Positions 21,961 to 31,713 of a DNA stretch of 50,779 nucleotides are shown one piece after another. How positions within the stretch are numbered: position 1 is the first letter of the stretch; each line of letters starts with the position of its first letter. The notes under the pieces were generated by a model. It had not been told where the DNA came from, did not search any database, and was given only the letters and a program-made list of their open reading frames with translations. The stretch covers positions 1 through 50,779 of the forward strand of contig CAMSZT010000022.1 of assembly GCA_947066815.1 (NCBI GenBank). Direction: 5' to 3'. The position numbers were made by a program, and so were the translations under genes. The stretch is from an uncultured Lachnotalea sp. GTDB taxonomy: Bacteria > Bacillota > Clostridia > Lachnospirales > Lachnospiraceae.

Positions 21961-24891
21961 ATGATTTCTGAAGCGTATGAGAGGATCGAGGAGAGGGAGA
22001 TAGAGGAGCTTCACGGGAGGGCGTACCTGCTCCGCCACAAAAAAAGCGGCGCCAGACTGTTCGTTGTTTCCAATGACGACGAGAACAAGGTCTTTACGGT
22101 CGGCTTCCGCACGCCCGTGGAGGACAACACGGGGGTTCCCCATATCATGGAGCACTCGGTGCTCTGCGGTTCTGAGAGATTTCCGGCCAAGGATCCTTTT
22201 GTGGAGTTGGTAAAGGGCTCTCTCAATACCTTTCTCAATGCCATGACCTATTCGGACAAGACGGTCTATCCGGCGGCCAGCGTCAACGACAAGGACTTCC
22301 AGAACCTGATGGACGTGTACCTGGACGCGGTCTTTCATCCTAACATCTATAAAAATGAAAAGATCTTCCTCCAGGAGGGCTGGCATTACGAACTGGAGCA
22401 GGAGGAGGGTCCGCTCACCGTCAACGGCGTGGTCTACAATGAGATGAAGGGGGCGCTTTCTTCTCCGGAGAGCCTTCTGAGCCGTTATACCAGGCGGGCG
22501 CTGTTTCCGGATTCGCCTTATCGGTCGGAATCGGGCGGGGACCCGCAGGAGATCCCGTCTCTCTCTTACAGGCAGTTCTTGGATTTCCACCGGACCTATT
22601 ACCATCCCTCCAACTGTTACATTTATCTCTATGGAAATATGGACGTGGAGGAGAAGCTTGGTTTTCTGGACAGGGAGTATCTGAGCCATTACGAACGGAT
22701 CCGGGTGGATTCGGAGATCCCGCTCCAGAAGGGCTTTGTCACGGAGGGGGTCTACGAGAGGTTTTACCCGATCTCCGAGGAGGAGGAAGCGGCCGGGAAG
22801 ACCTTTCTCTCTGTCAGTATGGTGGTGGGGACGGGCTTAAATCCCAGGCTTTACGTGGCCTTCCAGATCCTGGAGTATGTGCTCCTCACCGCCTCGGGGG
22901 CGCCCCTCAAGCAGGCCCTGATCGATGCGGGGATCGGGACGGACGTTTACGGAGGCTATGATTCCGGGATCCTGCAGCCGATCTTTTCCGTGGTGGCAAA
23001 AAATACGGACCGGGAGAAGCTGGATGCGTTCCTACGGGTGGTCCGGGAGACGCTGGAGCGGCTTGCCTGCGAAGGGATCGGGGAACGGGCCCTGGCTGCG
23101 GGGATCAACTATTTTGAGTTCAAGTACCGGGAGGCGGATTTCGGCTCTTATCCCAGGGGGCTCATGTACGGGCTCCAGTGCTTTGACAGCTGGCTGTATG
23201 ACGAGAGGGATCCCTTCATGCACCTGCAGTATGAGGAAGTCTTCGCCTTCCTCAAGGAGAAACAGGCGGAGGGCTTTTTTGAGGACTTGATTCGGGAATA
23301 TCTCCTGGACAGCCTCCATCAGGCGGTGGTCGTCCTCTCGCCCCAAAAGGGCATGGAGCGGGAGCGGCAGCGGGCGCTCTCGGAGGCGCTTTCGAAAAAG
23401 CTCTCGGCCATGGGACAGGAGGAGAGGCGGGAGCTTATCCGGAAGACCAGGGAATTAAAGGAGTATCAGCAGACTCCCTCTTCCAGGGAGGAGCTGGAGA
23501 CGATCCCCTCCCTCGCCAGGGGGGATATCGGGCTGGAGCCGCTGCCTCTCGGAGGCAAAATGTGTGCGGAGTGCGGGGTCCCGGTCTTTTTCTCGGAGCT
23601 TCCCACCAACGGGATCGGCTATATCCGGCTGGCCTTTGACGTGAGCTTTGTCAGGCGGGAGGACTGGCCTTACCTGGGGCTTCTCCGGTATGTGCTGGGG
23701 CTTCTGGACACGGACAGGCACAGCTACCAGGAGTTTTCCAACGAGGTCAACGCATCCACCGGAGGGATCCAGGTATCTCTCGGCAGCTATCCGTCCCTGG
23801 ACGGGTCCGGGGATTTCCGGGCGGCCCTGGAGCTTAACTCCAAGGCATTTTATGACCGGCAGGAAAAAGCCCTCGGGTTCCTGGAGGAGATCATCCACGG
23901 CTCGGTCCTTACGGACGGAAAGCGGCTCTTCGAGCTCTCCGCGAGGGGCAGGTCCAGAGTCCGGGAGTGGATGGGAAGCTCCGGCCACTCGGCGGCGGTG
24001 GTCCGGGCCGGTTCGTACCACTCCCCGGTCTCGGCCTTCGGGGATGCCACGGCGGGCATGGAGTATTATGAGCTCCTAAAAGCCCTGGAGGCGGATTTTG
24101 AGGGAGAGCGGGAGCGGCTGTTCCGGAAGCTTGAGGAGCTTTGCGGCCTCATCTTCCGGAAGGAGAATCTGTTTGCGAGCTATACGGGGGAGGCCGAAGG
24201 CTACGGTTCCTTTGCGGCTCCTTTCAGGAAGCTGGCGGCCGGCCTTGAGGAGAGCGGGGAAAAGCGGGAGTTTCCTCTGGGAAGGATCTCGCCGGAGCGC
24301 CTTCTCCTCTCCAGAAAGAACGAAGGTTTCATGACTCCCTCCCAGGTCCAGTATGTGGCGAGGAGCGGGAATTTCCTGGAGCAGGGCTATGGGTACACGG
24401 GGGCCATGCGGATCCTCCAGATGGTCCTGAGTTATGATTATCTCTGGATCCAGGTGCGGGTCAAGGGCGGGGCCTACGGGGTCATGAGCGGATTCGGCCG
24501 GAACGGGGACGGTTACTTCGTCTCCTACCGGGATCCGAACCTCAAGAAGACCAACGAAGTCTTTGAGGGGATCCCGGCCTATCTGGAGCAGTTTGAGGTG
24601 GACGAGCGGGAAATGACCAAATATATCATCGGCACCGTCAGCCATATGGACGCGCCGCTCACGCCCCGGACAAAAGGGGCCAGGAACGTGTCCATGTACC
24701 TGTGCGGCGTGACGGAGGAGATGCTGAGAGAGGAGCGGGAGCAGGTGCTTGGCGCCTCGCCGGAGGACATCCGCGCCCTGGCAGGTCCTGTGCGGGCCGT
24801 TCTCGCCGGGGAAAACCTCTGCGTCCTGGGCGGAGATGCCAAGATCGAGGAGGATCGGGAGTTATTTAAAGAGCTGAAGCGGCTTGTCTGA
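21961..24891 (+). CDS. M16C metallopeptidase (presequence protease/HypA type)
   Basis: A 976-residue insulinase-family peptidase. The inverted zinc motif HIMEH (about 61-65) and the following LCGSERFPAKDPFVELVKGSLNTFLNAMT are typical of the M16C subfamily, which encloses peptides in a chamber made of two homologous halves joined by a hinge; length matches (about 970). There is no signal peptide, so it is probably cytoplasmic and degrades small peptides. AAGGAG lies about 10 nt before the ATG at 21961; an in-frame TTG at 21955 is also possible. Single gene before era. Confidence 0.9.
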   Translation: MISEAYERIEEREIEELHGRAYLLRHKKSGARLFVVSNDDENKVFTVGFRTPVEDNTGVPHIMEHSVLCGSERFPAKDPFVELVKGSLNTFLNAMTYSDKTVYPAASVNDKDFQNLMDVYLDAVFHPNIYKNEKIFLQEGWHYELEQEEGPLTVNGVVYNEMKGALSSPESLLSRYTRRALFPDSPYRSESGGDPQEIPSLSYRQFLDFHRTYYHPSNCYIYLYGNMDVEEKLGFLDREYLSHYERIRVDSEIPLQKGFVTEGVYERFYPISEEEEAAGKTFLSVSMVVGTGLNPRLYVAFQILEYVLLTASGAPLKQALIDAGIGTDVYGGYDSGILQPIFSVVAKNTDREKLDAFLRVVRETLERLACEGIGERALAAGINYFEFKYREADFGSYPRGLMYGLQCFDSWLYDERDPFMHLQYEEVFAFLKEKQAEGFFEDLIREYLLDSLHQAVVVLSPQKGMERERQRALSEALSKKLSAMGQEERRELIRKTRELKEYQQTPSSREELETIPSLARGDIGLEPLPLGGKMCAECGVPVFFSELPTNGIGYIRLAFDVSFVRREDWPYLGLLRYVLGLLDTDRHSYQEFSNEVNASTGGIQVSLGSYPSLDGSGDFRAALELNSKAFYDRQEKALGFLEEIIHGSVLTDGKRLFELSARGRSRVREWMGSSGHSAAVVRAGSYHSPVSAFGDATAGMEYYELLKALEADFEGERERLFRKLEELCGLIFRKENLFASYTGEAEGYGSFAAPFRKLAAGLEESGEKREFPLGRISPERLLLSRKNEGFMTPSQVQYVARSGNFLEQGYGYTGAMRILQMVLSYDYLWIQVRVKGGAYGVMSGFGRNGDGYFVSYRDPNLKKTNEVFEGIPAYLEQFEVDEREMTKYIIGTVSHMDAPLTPRTKGARNVSMYLCGVTEEMLREEREQVLGASPEDIRALAGPVRAVLAGENLCVLGGDAKIEEDRELFKELKRLV

Positions 24892-24911
24892 ATTTCTGTG
24901 GGAGGATATTT

Positions 24912-25811
24912 ATGGAAGAAGGAAAAAAGTCAGGCTTCGCGGCCCTGATCGGCCGGCCCAACGTGGGCAAGTCCACGCTGATGAACCATCTGATCGGACA
25001 GAAGATCGCCATCACCTCGGACCGGCCCCAGACCACCAGGAACCGGATCCAGACGGTCTACACCGACGAGAGGGGGCAGATCGTGTTCTTGGACACGCCC
25101 GGCATCCACAAGGCGAAGAACAAGCTGGGGGAATACATGGTGGCGGCGGCAGAGCGGACCCTGAAGGAGGTGGACGTGATCCTGTGGCTGGTGGAGCCTT
25201 CCACCTATGTGGGAGCCGGAGAGCAGCATATCCTGGAGATCTTAAAGCAGGTGAAGACGCCGGTGGTACTCATCATCAACAAGGTGGACACGGTGGAGAA
25301 GCCCCGGGTGCTCACCTACATCGCCGCCTATGAGAAGCTGTATCCCTTCGCGGAGATCATCCCGGTGTCGGCTCTTAAAGGGAAAAATCTGGATACCGTG
25401 CTGGATGTCCTGATGAAATATCTGCCCTGCGGCCCGATGTATTACGACGAGGACACGGTGACGGACCAGCCCATGCGGCAGATCGCGGCGGAAATCATCC
25501 GGGAGAAAGCCCTCCGGTGCCTGAAGGAGGAGATCCCCCACGGCATCGCGGTGACGGTGGAGAAGATGGCGGAGCGGAAGGACGGCATGTTTGACATCGA
25601 GGCGGAGATCGTCTGCGAGAAGGATTCCCACAAGGGGATCGTCATCGGGAAGGGCGGGACCATGCTTAAAAAGATCGGTAGCAGCGCCCGCCGTGACATC
25701 GAGAAGATGACGGAGAGCCGGGTGAACTTAAAGCTGTGGGTCAAGGTCCGGAAGGAATGGCGGGACAATGACCTGTATCTGAAAAATTATGGGTATCATA
25801 AGGACATGTGA
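24912..25811 (+). CDS. era: GTPase Era
   Basis: A 299-residue essential GTPase that binds the 3' end of 16S rRNA during 30S maturation. Visible: G1 GRPNVGKST (about 14-22), G2 region TSDRPQTTRN, G3 DTPGIH, G4 NKVD and a C-terminal KH domain with GIVIGKGGTMLKKIG. Length is typical. GGGAGGATATTT precedes the ATG, 20 nt after the M16C stop. The recO gene follows at 12 nt, an order common in Firmicutes. Confidence 0.97.
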   Translation: MEEGKKSGFAALIGRPNVGKSTLMNHLIGQKIAITSDRPQTTRNRIQTVYTDERGQIVFLDTPGIHKAKNKLGEYMVAAAERTLKEVDVILWLVEPSTYVGAGEQHILEILKQVKTPVVLIINKVDTVEKPRVLTYIAAYEKLYPFAEIIPVSALKGKNLDTVLDVLMKYLPCGPMYYDEDTVTDQPMRQIAAEIIREKALRCLKEEIPHGIAVTVEKMAERKDGMFDIEAEIVCEKDSHKGIVIGKGGTMLKKIGSSARRDIEKMTESRVNLKLWVKVRKEWRDNDLYLKNYGYHKDM

Positions 25812-25823
25812 GGAGGCATTTGT

Positions 25824-26507
25824 ATGTCGAGGACGGCCGGGGAGATCGGGGACAATCTCATAGAGGTGACGGGCCTGGTCCTCTCGGCGTCGTCCGTCGG
25901 GGAATATGACAGGCGGGTGGTGATCCTGACCCGCGAGAGGGGAAAGCTCCACGCCTTCGCGAAGGGGGCCAGGAGGCCCAACAGCCCCTTGATCGGCGGG
26001 ATCCGCCCTTTCTGCTTCGGGACCTTCACCCTCTATGAGGGACGCAGCTCCTACACGATCAAACAGCTCTCCATTTCCAGGGATTTCGGGGAAGTCACCT
26101 CCAGGATGGATCTGGTGTACCTGGGTTATTATTTTCTGGAGTTCGCCGACTATTATTCCAGGGAAAACGGAGATGAGTTTTCGACCTTAAAGCTTCTCTA
26201 CCAGGCCCTCAGGGCCCTTTCCAAAGACAGCCTGGACAACCGGCTGGTGCGCCTTGTCTATGAGCTGCGCATGATGGCCATGAACGGGGACTTTGACGGG
26301 GACTGCTTCCGGAGCCTGACGGGTGCGGCGGCCTATGCCCTGGATTTTATCGTAAACACTCCGGTGGAGCGGCTGTTTACCTTTGCCCTCTCGGAGGAGG
26401 CTTTTGCCGCCCTCTCGGAGGCGGCGGAGCGGAACAGGGGCCGGTACATAAGCAGGACTTTTCGATCAGAAGAGGTGTTCAACAGCATAAACATAACATT
26501 TTCGTAA
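25824..26507 (+). CDS. recO: DNA repair protein RecO
   Basis: A 227-residue recombination mediator that loads RecA with RecF and RecR. Visible: N-terminal OB fold (VTGLVLSASSVGEYDRRVVILTRERGKLHAFAKGARR, described here by residues 14-50), then a helical domain. The C-terminal zinc-binding cysteines of some RecO proteins are absent. Slightly shorter than the usual 240-250. GAGGAGG precedes the ATG. Its end is followed directly by the promoter of the next gene. Confidence 0.9.
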   Translation: MSRTAGEIGDNLIEVTGLVLSASSVGEYDRRVVILTRERGKLHAFAKGARRPNSPLIGGIRPFCFGTFTLYEGRSSYTIKQLSISRDFGEVTSRMDLVYLGYYFLEFADYYSRENGDEFSTLKLLYQALRALSKDSLDNRLVRLVYELRMMAMNGDFDGDCFRSLTGAAAYALDFIVNTPVERLFTFALSEEAFAALSEAAERNRGRYISRTFRSEEVFNSINITFS

Positions 26508-26539
26508 TAAATTCTTCTGTTTTCCATGAAGAAAACATA

Positions 26540-26568
26540 TTGAAAATATCCTCGAAACAAGGTACAAT
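26540..26568 (+). promoter_or_regulatory. Promoter of the 213-aa lipoprotein gene
   Basis: TTGAAA (26540-26545), 17-nt spacer, TACAAT (26563-26568), leader about 23 nt. It may also serve glyQS. Confidence 0.65.
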
Positions 26569-26597
26569 GATAAAAGTCTGTTATGAGGAGGAAGATC

Positions 26598-27239
26598 ATG
26601 AAGAGAAGAACGGCAGGTCTTATGATGGCGGTGGTTCTGGCGGTGACGGCGCTGGCGGGCTGCGGAGGCAAGGTGAAGTTCGAGCCTCAGGCCAGCAGCA
26701 TTTTCGTGAGGAAGGACGGGACCGTAGTCAGCGCGGATATAGAAGATTTTGTGGGGAATAATTACAGCGAAGCGGAGCTGAAAACCTATGTAGAAGACGC
26801 TGTGAAGGAATATAATTCGGAACACGGGGCGGCGGCAGAGGCCTATGTGGACGAGGAGGATGAGGAGGCATCCCTTCCGGTGAAGATCGATTCGCTTACC
26901 GTGGAGGAGGGCGTGGCCTCTCTGCTTTTAGGCTACGAGGGGTGCAGCGATTACCTGGAGTTTACGGGGAATTCCGGCACGGAGAGCGGAGTGAGCCGGC
27001 TGGAGTTTTCCACGGTAGGGGAAACTTCCTTTTCGGGGAATTTTAAAAACGCCAAAGGGGAAGACGTGACCCTGGAGGGAGTGACGAAGAAGGAAAAAAA
27101 TCCTGTCGTGATCGTCGAGGGAGCCGTTACCGTCCAGGTGGAGGGAAATGTCCAGTATGTGAGCGCGGGCGCCGCCCTGGTGGATAAGCATACGGTGACG
27201 GCGAAGGCCGGAGAGGTAACCTATATCGTGTTCAAGTGA
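26598..27239 (+). CDS. Lipoprotein of unknown function
   Basis: A 213-residue exported lipoprotein: KRRTAG head, hydrophobic run and lipobox LAGC, then a mostly beta domain with no recognised motif. The text FVRKDGTVVSADIEDF near residue 35 and a C-terminal GEVTYIVF suggest a compact beta-rich fold. The ATG at 26598 is chosen for AGGAGGAAG upstream. It has a good promoter of its own and precedes glyQS by 78 nt. I cannot name a family. Confidence 0.75.
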   Translation: MKRRTAGLMMAVVLAVTALAGCGGKVKFEPQASSIFVRKDGTVVSADIEDFVGNNYSEAELKTYVEDAVKEYNSEHGAAAEAYVDEEDEEASLPVKIDSLTVEEGVASLLLGYEGCSDYLEFTGNSGTESGVSRLEFSTVGETSFSGNFKNAKGEDVTLEGVTKKEKNPVVIVEGAVTVQVEGNVQYVSAGAALVDKHTVTAKAGEVTYIVFK

Positions 27240-27317
27240 TGCCGGAGGCGTCTTTTCCGCACAGGGCGGGTGGGCGGCGGCATCATGGACGATAAAATAT
27301 GGAGAGGATTGAAACAC

Positions 27318-28706
27318 ATGGAAAAGACAATGGAAAAGATCGTAGCCCTGGCGAAGTCCCGCGGATTTGTATATCCCGGATCGGAGATCTATGGGGGCCT
27401 TGCCAACACCTGGGATTACGGAAATCTGGGCGTGGAGCTCAAGAATAACGTAAAGAAAGCCTGGTGGCAGAAGTTCATCCAGGAAAATCCCTACAATGTG
27501 GGCGTCGACTGCGCCATTCTGATGAATTCCCAGACCTGGGTGGCTTCCGGCCATCTGGGCGGCTTCAGCGATCCGCTCATGGACTGCAAGAACTGTAAGG
27601 AGCGGTTCCGCGCCGATAAGCTGATCGAGGATTATGCCGAGGAGAACGGGATCGTGCTGGAGGGCAGCGTGGACGCCTGGAGCCAGGAGATGATGATGGC
27701 CTATATCCGGGAACACGAGATTCCCTGTCCCAGCTGCGGCAAGCATGATTTCACCGATATTCGTCAGTTCAACCTGATGTTCAAGACCTTCCAGGGTGTG
27801 ACGGAGGATGCGAAGAATACGGTCTATCTGAGACCGGAGACGGCTCAGGGCATTTTTGTCAATTTCAAGAATGTGCAGCGGACCTCCAGGAAGAAGGTCC
27901 CTTTCGGCATCGGCCAGATCGGCAAGTCCTTCCGCAATGAGATCACTCCCGGGAACTTTACCTTCCGCACTCGGGAATTCGAGCAGATGGAGCTGGAGTT
28001 TTTCTGCGTGCCGGACACGGATCTGGAATGGTTCGCCTACTGGAAGCAGTTCTGCATCAACTGGTTGAAGGCACTCGGCATGAAGGACGAGGAGATGCGG
28101 GCCAGGGATCATGAGAAGGAGGAGCTTTCCTTCTATTCCAAGGCGACCACGGACATAGAGTTCCTCTTCCCCTTCGGCTGGGGAGAGCTCTGGGGTATCG
28201 CCGACCGGACGGATTATGACCTGGGCAGACACCAGGAGACCTCCGGCGAGGACATGGGTTATTTTGACGACGAGAAGAAGGAAAAGTACATTCCCTACGT
28301 GATCGAGCCCTCCCTGGGGGCGGACCGGGTGACTCTTGCATTTTTATGCAGTGCCTACGACGAGGAGACCCTGGAGGGCGGGGATGTCCGCACGGTGCTC
28401 CATTTCCACCCGGCTCTGGCGCCCGTGAAGATCGGGGTGCTGCCCCTCTCCAAGAAGCTAAACGACGGGGCACTCAGGGTTTACGAGAAGCTCTGTAAGA
28501 AATACAACTGTGAGTTTGACGACAGGGGAAACATCGGCAAGCGCTACCGGAGGCAGGATGAGATCGGCACGCCCTTCTGCGTGACCTATGATTTCGATTC
28601 GGAGACCGACGGGGCGGTGACCGTCCGCGACCGGGACACCATGGACCAGGTCCGGGTGCCCGTCGAAGAACTGGACGCTTACTTTGCGGATAAGTTTGAA
28701 TTCTGA
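27318..28706 (+). CDS. glyQS: Glycyl-tRNA synthetase, single-chain dimeric type
   Basis: A 462-residue class II synthetase that charges tRNA-Gly. Visible: [20 protein letters not shown] at the start, a zinc-type pair set (CKNCKERF and CPSCGKHDF), motif 2 [32 protein letters not shown], and motif 3 [14 protein letters not shown]; a C-terminal anticodon-binding domain follows. This is the alpha2 form, not the alpha2beta2 GlyQ+GlyS. GGAGAGGATT precedes the ATG. No T-box leader is visible in the 78-nt gap. Confidence 0.95.
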   Translation: MEKTMEKIVALAKSRGFVYPGSEIYGGLANTWDYGNLGVELKNNVKKAWWQKFIQENPYNVGVDCAILMNSQTWVASGHLGGFSDPLMDCKNCKERFRADKLIEDYAEENGIVLEGSVDAWSQEMMMAYIREHEIPCPSCGKHDFTDIRQFNLMFKTFQGVTEDAKNTVYLRPETAQGIFVNFKNVQRTSRKKVPFGIGQIGKSFRNEITPGNFTFRTREFEQMELEFFCVPDTDLEWFAYWKQFCINWLKALGMKDEEMRARDHEKEELSFYSKATTDIEFLFPFGWGELWGIADRTDYDLGRHQETSGEDMGYFDDEKKEKYIPYVIEPSLGADRVTLAFLCSAYDEETLEGGDVRTVLHFHPALAPVKIGVLPLSKKLNDGALRVYEKLCKKYNCEFDDRGNIGKRYRRQDEIGTPFCVTYDFDSETDGAVTVRDRDTMDQVRVPVEELDAYFADKFEF

Positions 28707-28726
28707 GTCTGATTCCGCATAACTTG

Positions 28727-28767
28727 ATTTTCTGCCTGTGCGGTTGTGTATCGCACAGGCGGAAATT
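28727..28767. repeat. Palindromic repeat family 1, minimal copy (41 bp)
   Basis: ATTTTCTGCCTGTGCGGTTG on the left and its near complement ending in CGCACAGGCGGAAATT on the right, with almost no interior. The arms match the terminal repeats of the 251-298 bp copies. It lies 20 nt after the glyQS stop. There is no T run after the stem, so a terminator role is weak. Confidence 0.6.
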
Positions 28768-28879
28768 GATATCATGAGAGTACATCTTCGGCATAAAAGC
28801 GGAGGCCGTATATCTGTGCCCGTGCTTATGCACCGGAGTGTATATAAATGCAACATACAAAAAGGAGAGGAGAAATATT

Positions 28880-29773
28880 ATGAAGAAATTTGCAGCACTG
28901 CTTCTGGCAGGAGCCATGATTTGTTCCCTGGCGGCCTGCGGAGGAGACAAGAAGGAAACAGAGGCGCCGGACGCTACGGCCGCAGAGGCGGCGGAGGAGA
29001 CGAAGGCGCCTGAGACAGATGCGAAGGCCGAGGAGACCACGGAGGCAGGCGGGACGACAGAGGCCGGGACGGAAAGCACGGAGACCAAGGCCGAGGGCGA
29101 GAGCGGCGGAAAGCTCATCATGGCGACGGAAGCCGGTTTTGCCCCCTATGAGTACACCGAGGACGGCGCTACCGTGATCGGCGTGGACGTGGACATTGCC
29201 AACGAGATCGCCAAGGCCATGGGAAGAGAGCTGGAGATCCAGAACATGGATTTTGACAGCGCACTTCTGGCCGTACAGCAGGGCAAGGCGGATTTTGCCG
29301 CCGCCGGGATCTCTGTGGACCCGGACCGGCAGAAGGTGATGGATTTTTCTGTCGAGTATGCGACCTCCAGGCAGGTGGTCGTGGTCAATAAAGAGGCGAA
29401 GCGGGTGGATTCCGTGGATGCTCTGACCGCGGACACGGTGGTAGGCGTGCAGGGCGGGACGGTCGCCGATTTCTACTGCCAGGATGACCTTGGGACAAAG
29501 GACCTCAAGCAGTACAAGAAATTCATGGAAGCGGCCATGGACCTGAAAAATGACCGGATCGACTGCGTGATCATGGATGCCCTTCCCGCCGAGGAGATGG
29601 TGAAGGCCAACGACGATCTGGAGATCCTGGAGGGCGAGGTGTTCACGGATAAGTACGCCATCGCCGTGCAGAAAGGGGATACGGAGATGCTGGAGCAGAT
29701 CAACGAGGTCCTCCAGAAGCTGATCGACGAGGGCAAGATCGAGGAGTTTACCGTCAACCACACGACGAAATAA
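28880..29773 (+). CDS. Polar amino acid ABC transporter substrate-binding lipoprotein
   Basis: A 297-residue family 3 solute-binding protein. N-terminal lipobox LAAC, then an acidic Thr/Glu/Ala linker (about 25-85), then the binding domain: LIMATEAGFAPYEYTEDG, VIGVDVDIANEIAKAMG, DFDSALLAVQQGKADFAAAGISVDPDR and GTVADFYCQ. Ligands of this family are amino acids such as Glu, Gln, Arg, His or Cys; the specificity is not clear here. AAAGGAGAGG precedes the ATG. The permease and ATPase genes follow, giving a complete importer. Confidence 0.92.
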   Translation: MKKFAALLLAGAMICSLAACGGDKKETEAPDATAAEAAEETKAPETDAKAEETTEAGGTTEAGTESTETKAEGESGGKLIMATEAGFAPYEYTEDGATVIGVDVDIANEIAKAMGRELEIQNMDFDSALLAVQQGKADFAAAGISVDPDRQKVMDFSVEYATSRQVVVVNKEAKRVDSVDALTADTVVGVQGGTVADFYCQDDLGTKDLKQYKKFMEAAMDLKNDRIDCVIMDALPAEEMVKANDDLEILEGEVFTDKYAIAVQKGDTEMLEQINEVLQKLIDEGKIEEFTVNHTTK

Positions 29774-29791
29774 GGAATGCGGGGGTAGAGT

Positions 29792-30493
29792 ATGAGCTGG
29801 TTTACAGGTGCCTGGGAAAGGTTCAGTAATGCTTTCCTGGAAAAAGACCGCTACCTGTCTTTTTTGAAAGGCTTCGGCATGACGCTGGAGATCTCCCTCT
29901 TTGCGGTCATTTTAGGCGTAGTCCTCGGCATCCTCCTGGCGGTTGCGAAATATATGGCGGCCAACCATAAAAGCTGCAGGCCTCTGGGATGGATCGCCAA
30001 TGTCTATATCACCGTCATCCGGGGGACGCCGGTCTATGTGCAGATGCTGATCATTTATTACCTGATCCTCACGGCCAGGGGGATCCCGGCCATCGTTTCC
30101 GGCGTCCTCTGTTTCGGGATCAATTCCAGCGCCTACGTGGCGGAGATCATCCGGGCGGGGATCGAGGCCGTGGACCGGGGGCAGATGGAGGCCGGCCGTT
30201 CCCTGGGTCTCTCGGAGATGCAGACGATGAAAGAGATCATCATGCCCCAGGCAGTGCGGAACATCCTGCCTGCCCTCGGCAATGAGTTTATCGTACTGAT
30301 CAAGGAGACGGCCGTCATCGGCGGGATCACCGTCCTGGATGTGACGAAGGCGGCCATGAATGTGGGCGCCAGCAGCTATGATTACCTGACGCCGCTTCTG
30401 ATTGCGGCGGCCATGTACCTGGTGGTGGTCATTATCCTGACAAAGCTTCTCAGCATGCTTGAAAGGAGGCTGGCGAAGAGTGATCGACGTTAA
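29792..30493 (+). CDS. Amino acid ABC transporter permease (HisM/GlnP type)
   Basis: A 233-residue inner-membrane subunit with five hydrophobic segments. The [17 protein letters not shown] start, the [14 protein letters not shown] segment and the EAA loop [34 protein letters not shown] are typical of the polar amino acid uptake family. It begins 18 nt after the binding-protein gene and overlaps the ATPase gene by 14 nt. Confidence 0.93.
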   Translation: MSWFTGAWERFSNAFLEKDRYLSFLKGFGMTLEISLFAVILGVVLGILLAVAKYMAANHKSCRPLGWIANVYITVIRGTPVYVQMLIIYYLILTARGIPAIVSGVLCFGINSSAYVAEIIRAGIEAVDRGQMEAGRSLGLSEMQTMKEIIMPQAVRNILPALGNEFIVLIKETAVIGGITVLDVTKAAMNVGASSYDYLTPLLIAAAMYLVVVIILTKLLSMLERRLAKSDRR

Positions 30494-31205
30494 GAATCTA
30501 CATAAATCCTTCGGAGACAAGCAAGTGCTCTGCGGCATCGACGAGCATATCGAAAAGGGGGAGAAGGTGGTGGTCATCGGCCCCTCCGGCTCCGGGAAAA
30601 GCACCTTCCTTCGCTGCCTGAACCTGCTGGAGAAGCCCACGCAAGGGTCCATCGTCTTCGAGGGCAGCGACATCACGGCCGCCTCCGGTAAGGAACTGAA
30701 CCGGATCCGCCAGAAGATGGGCATGGTGTTCCAGCATTTCAACCTGTTCCCCCATCTGACCATCCGGAAAAATATCACTCTGGCTCCGGTGAAGCTGGGT
30801 CTCATGAGCCAGGCGGAGGCGGATAAGAAGGCGTCGGAGCTTCTCCTGCGGGTGGGGCTTCCGGAGAAGGCGGACCAGTATCCGGCCCAGCTCTCCGGCG
30901 GGCAGAAGCAGAGGATCGCCATTGTCCGCTCCCTGGCCATGAACCCGGACGTGATGCTCTTCGACGAGCCCACCTCGGCCCTGGACCCGGAGATGGTGCG
31001 GGAGGTTCTGGATTTCATGAAGCAGCTTGCCACGGACGGGATGACCATGGTGGTCGTGACCCACGAGATGGGATTTGCCAGGGAGGTGGGCTCCAGAGTC
31101 CTCTTCATGGACGAGGGCCGCATCGTGGAGCAGAACAAGCCGGAGGAGTTTTTTGCCCATCCGAGGGACGCGAGACTGCAGGAATTTTTGTCGAAGGTGC
31201 TGTAA
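30480..31205 (+). CDS. Amino acid ABC transporter ATP-binding protein (GlnQ type)
   Basis: A 241-residue ATPase. Walker [11 protein letters not shown]-loop [13 protein letters not shown], signature LSGGQKQR, Walker [15 protein letters not shown] and switch His in VVTHEMGFA are all present. The GTG at 30480 gives the family's usual N-terminus ([11 protein letters not shown]) with AAAGGAGG about 10 nt upstream; the gene overlaps the permease end. The operon ends here, 57 nt before a broken DUF4177 gene. Confidence 0.94.
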   Translation: MIDVKNLHKSFGDKQVLCGIDEHIEKGEKVVVIGPSGSGKSTFLRCLNLLEKPTQGSIVFEGSDITAASGKELNRIRQKMGMVFQHFNLFPHLTIRKNITLAPVKLGLMSQAEADKKASELLLRVGLPEKADQYPAQLSGGQKQRIAIVRSLAMNPDVMLFDEPTSALDPEMVREVLDFMKQLATDGMTMVVVTHEMGFAREVGSRVLFMDEGRIVEQNKPEEFFAHPRDARLQEFLSKVL

Positions 31206-31262
31206 GGCAAAGGCATCGTAAAGGAAAGGCATTGTAAATCAGAAGAAAAGAGGGATCATAAT

Positions 31263-31517
31263 ATGGTTGATTACAGCGACGGATCTACATATTCCACCGC
31301 CTCCGGGCAGAACCTGCACTATGTGGTGCTGTAGGTGACATTAAAAGAAAAGTTCATGGGCACCGGCTCCGGAAATCTGACGGAGCTGGAGGCGGTGATC
31401 AACGACCAGGCGGCCAAGGGTTATCGCCTGCACACGATCACGACCTCCAACGGCGGCAGCAAGGGCCTGATGGGCGGAGACCGGATCCAGGCGACGATGG
31501 TGTTTGAGCGGCTTTAA
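31263..31517 (+). pseudogene. DUF4177-like gene with an in-frame TAG
   Basis: From the ATG at 31263 (AAGAGGGAT upstream) the frame reads 23 codons to HYVVL, hits TAG at 31332-31334, then continues in the same frame as VTLKEKFMG...GSGNLTELEAVINDQAAKGYR to FERL, 61 codons. Both parts fit one DUF4177-type protein of about 84 residues, in which a Glu or Gln codon would be expected at the TAG. This is a single-base nonsense change, or less likely readthrough. Restart from ATG at 31356 is possible but would lack the first strand. A terminator follows, so the gene was once a complete unit. Confidence 0.65.
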
Positions 31518-31539
31518 AAAGAGAGAAAAGGGATGAGAG

Positions 31540-31580
31540 AAAAGCGGGACCTCCGGGAAAATGGACGGCCCCGCTTTTTT
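31540..31580. terminator. Intrinsic terminator after the DUF4177 gene
   Basis: AAAAGCGGG (31540-31548) pairs with CCCGCTTTT (31570-31578), followed by more T. The A run on the left allows action in both directions. Confidence 0.8.
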
Positions 31581-31713
31581 ATGCACACGCCCGTGCAAAG
31601 GAAATATGCCACTGGGGTGGCGCACGGGCGGCGTAGCGAGTAGGGGAAAAGAACTCCCCCACTCGATTGCAAGAAGATGTGAGGCGAAATCGAGGTGTCT
31701 GGGAAGCGGGGCG
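31581..31713. other. Structured non-coding stretch
   Basis: No gene is visible. Three hairpins follow one another: ACGCCCGTGC with GCACGGGCG; CGAGT-AGGGG with CCCC-ACTCG; and TCGATT..., with AAATCGA. It lies between a terminator and the 3' end of the minus-strand lipoprotein gene. It might be a palindromic element or an RNA. Confidence 0.4.

Noticed and set aside
27240-27317. T-box riboswitch upstream of glyQS
   Set aside because: The gap is only 78 nt with no specifier stem, T-box sequence or terminator.
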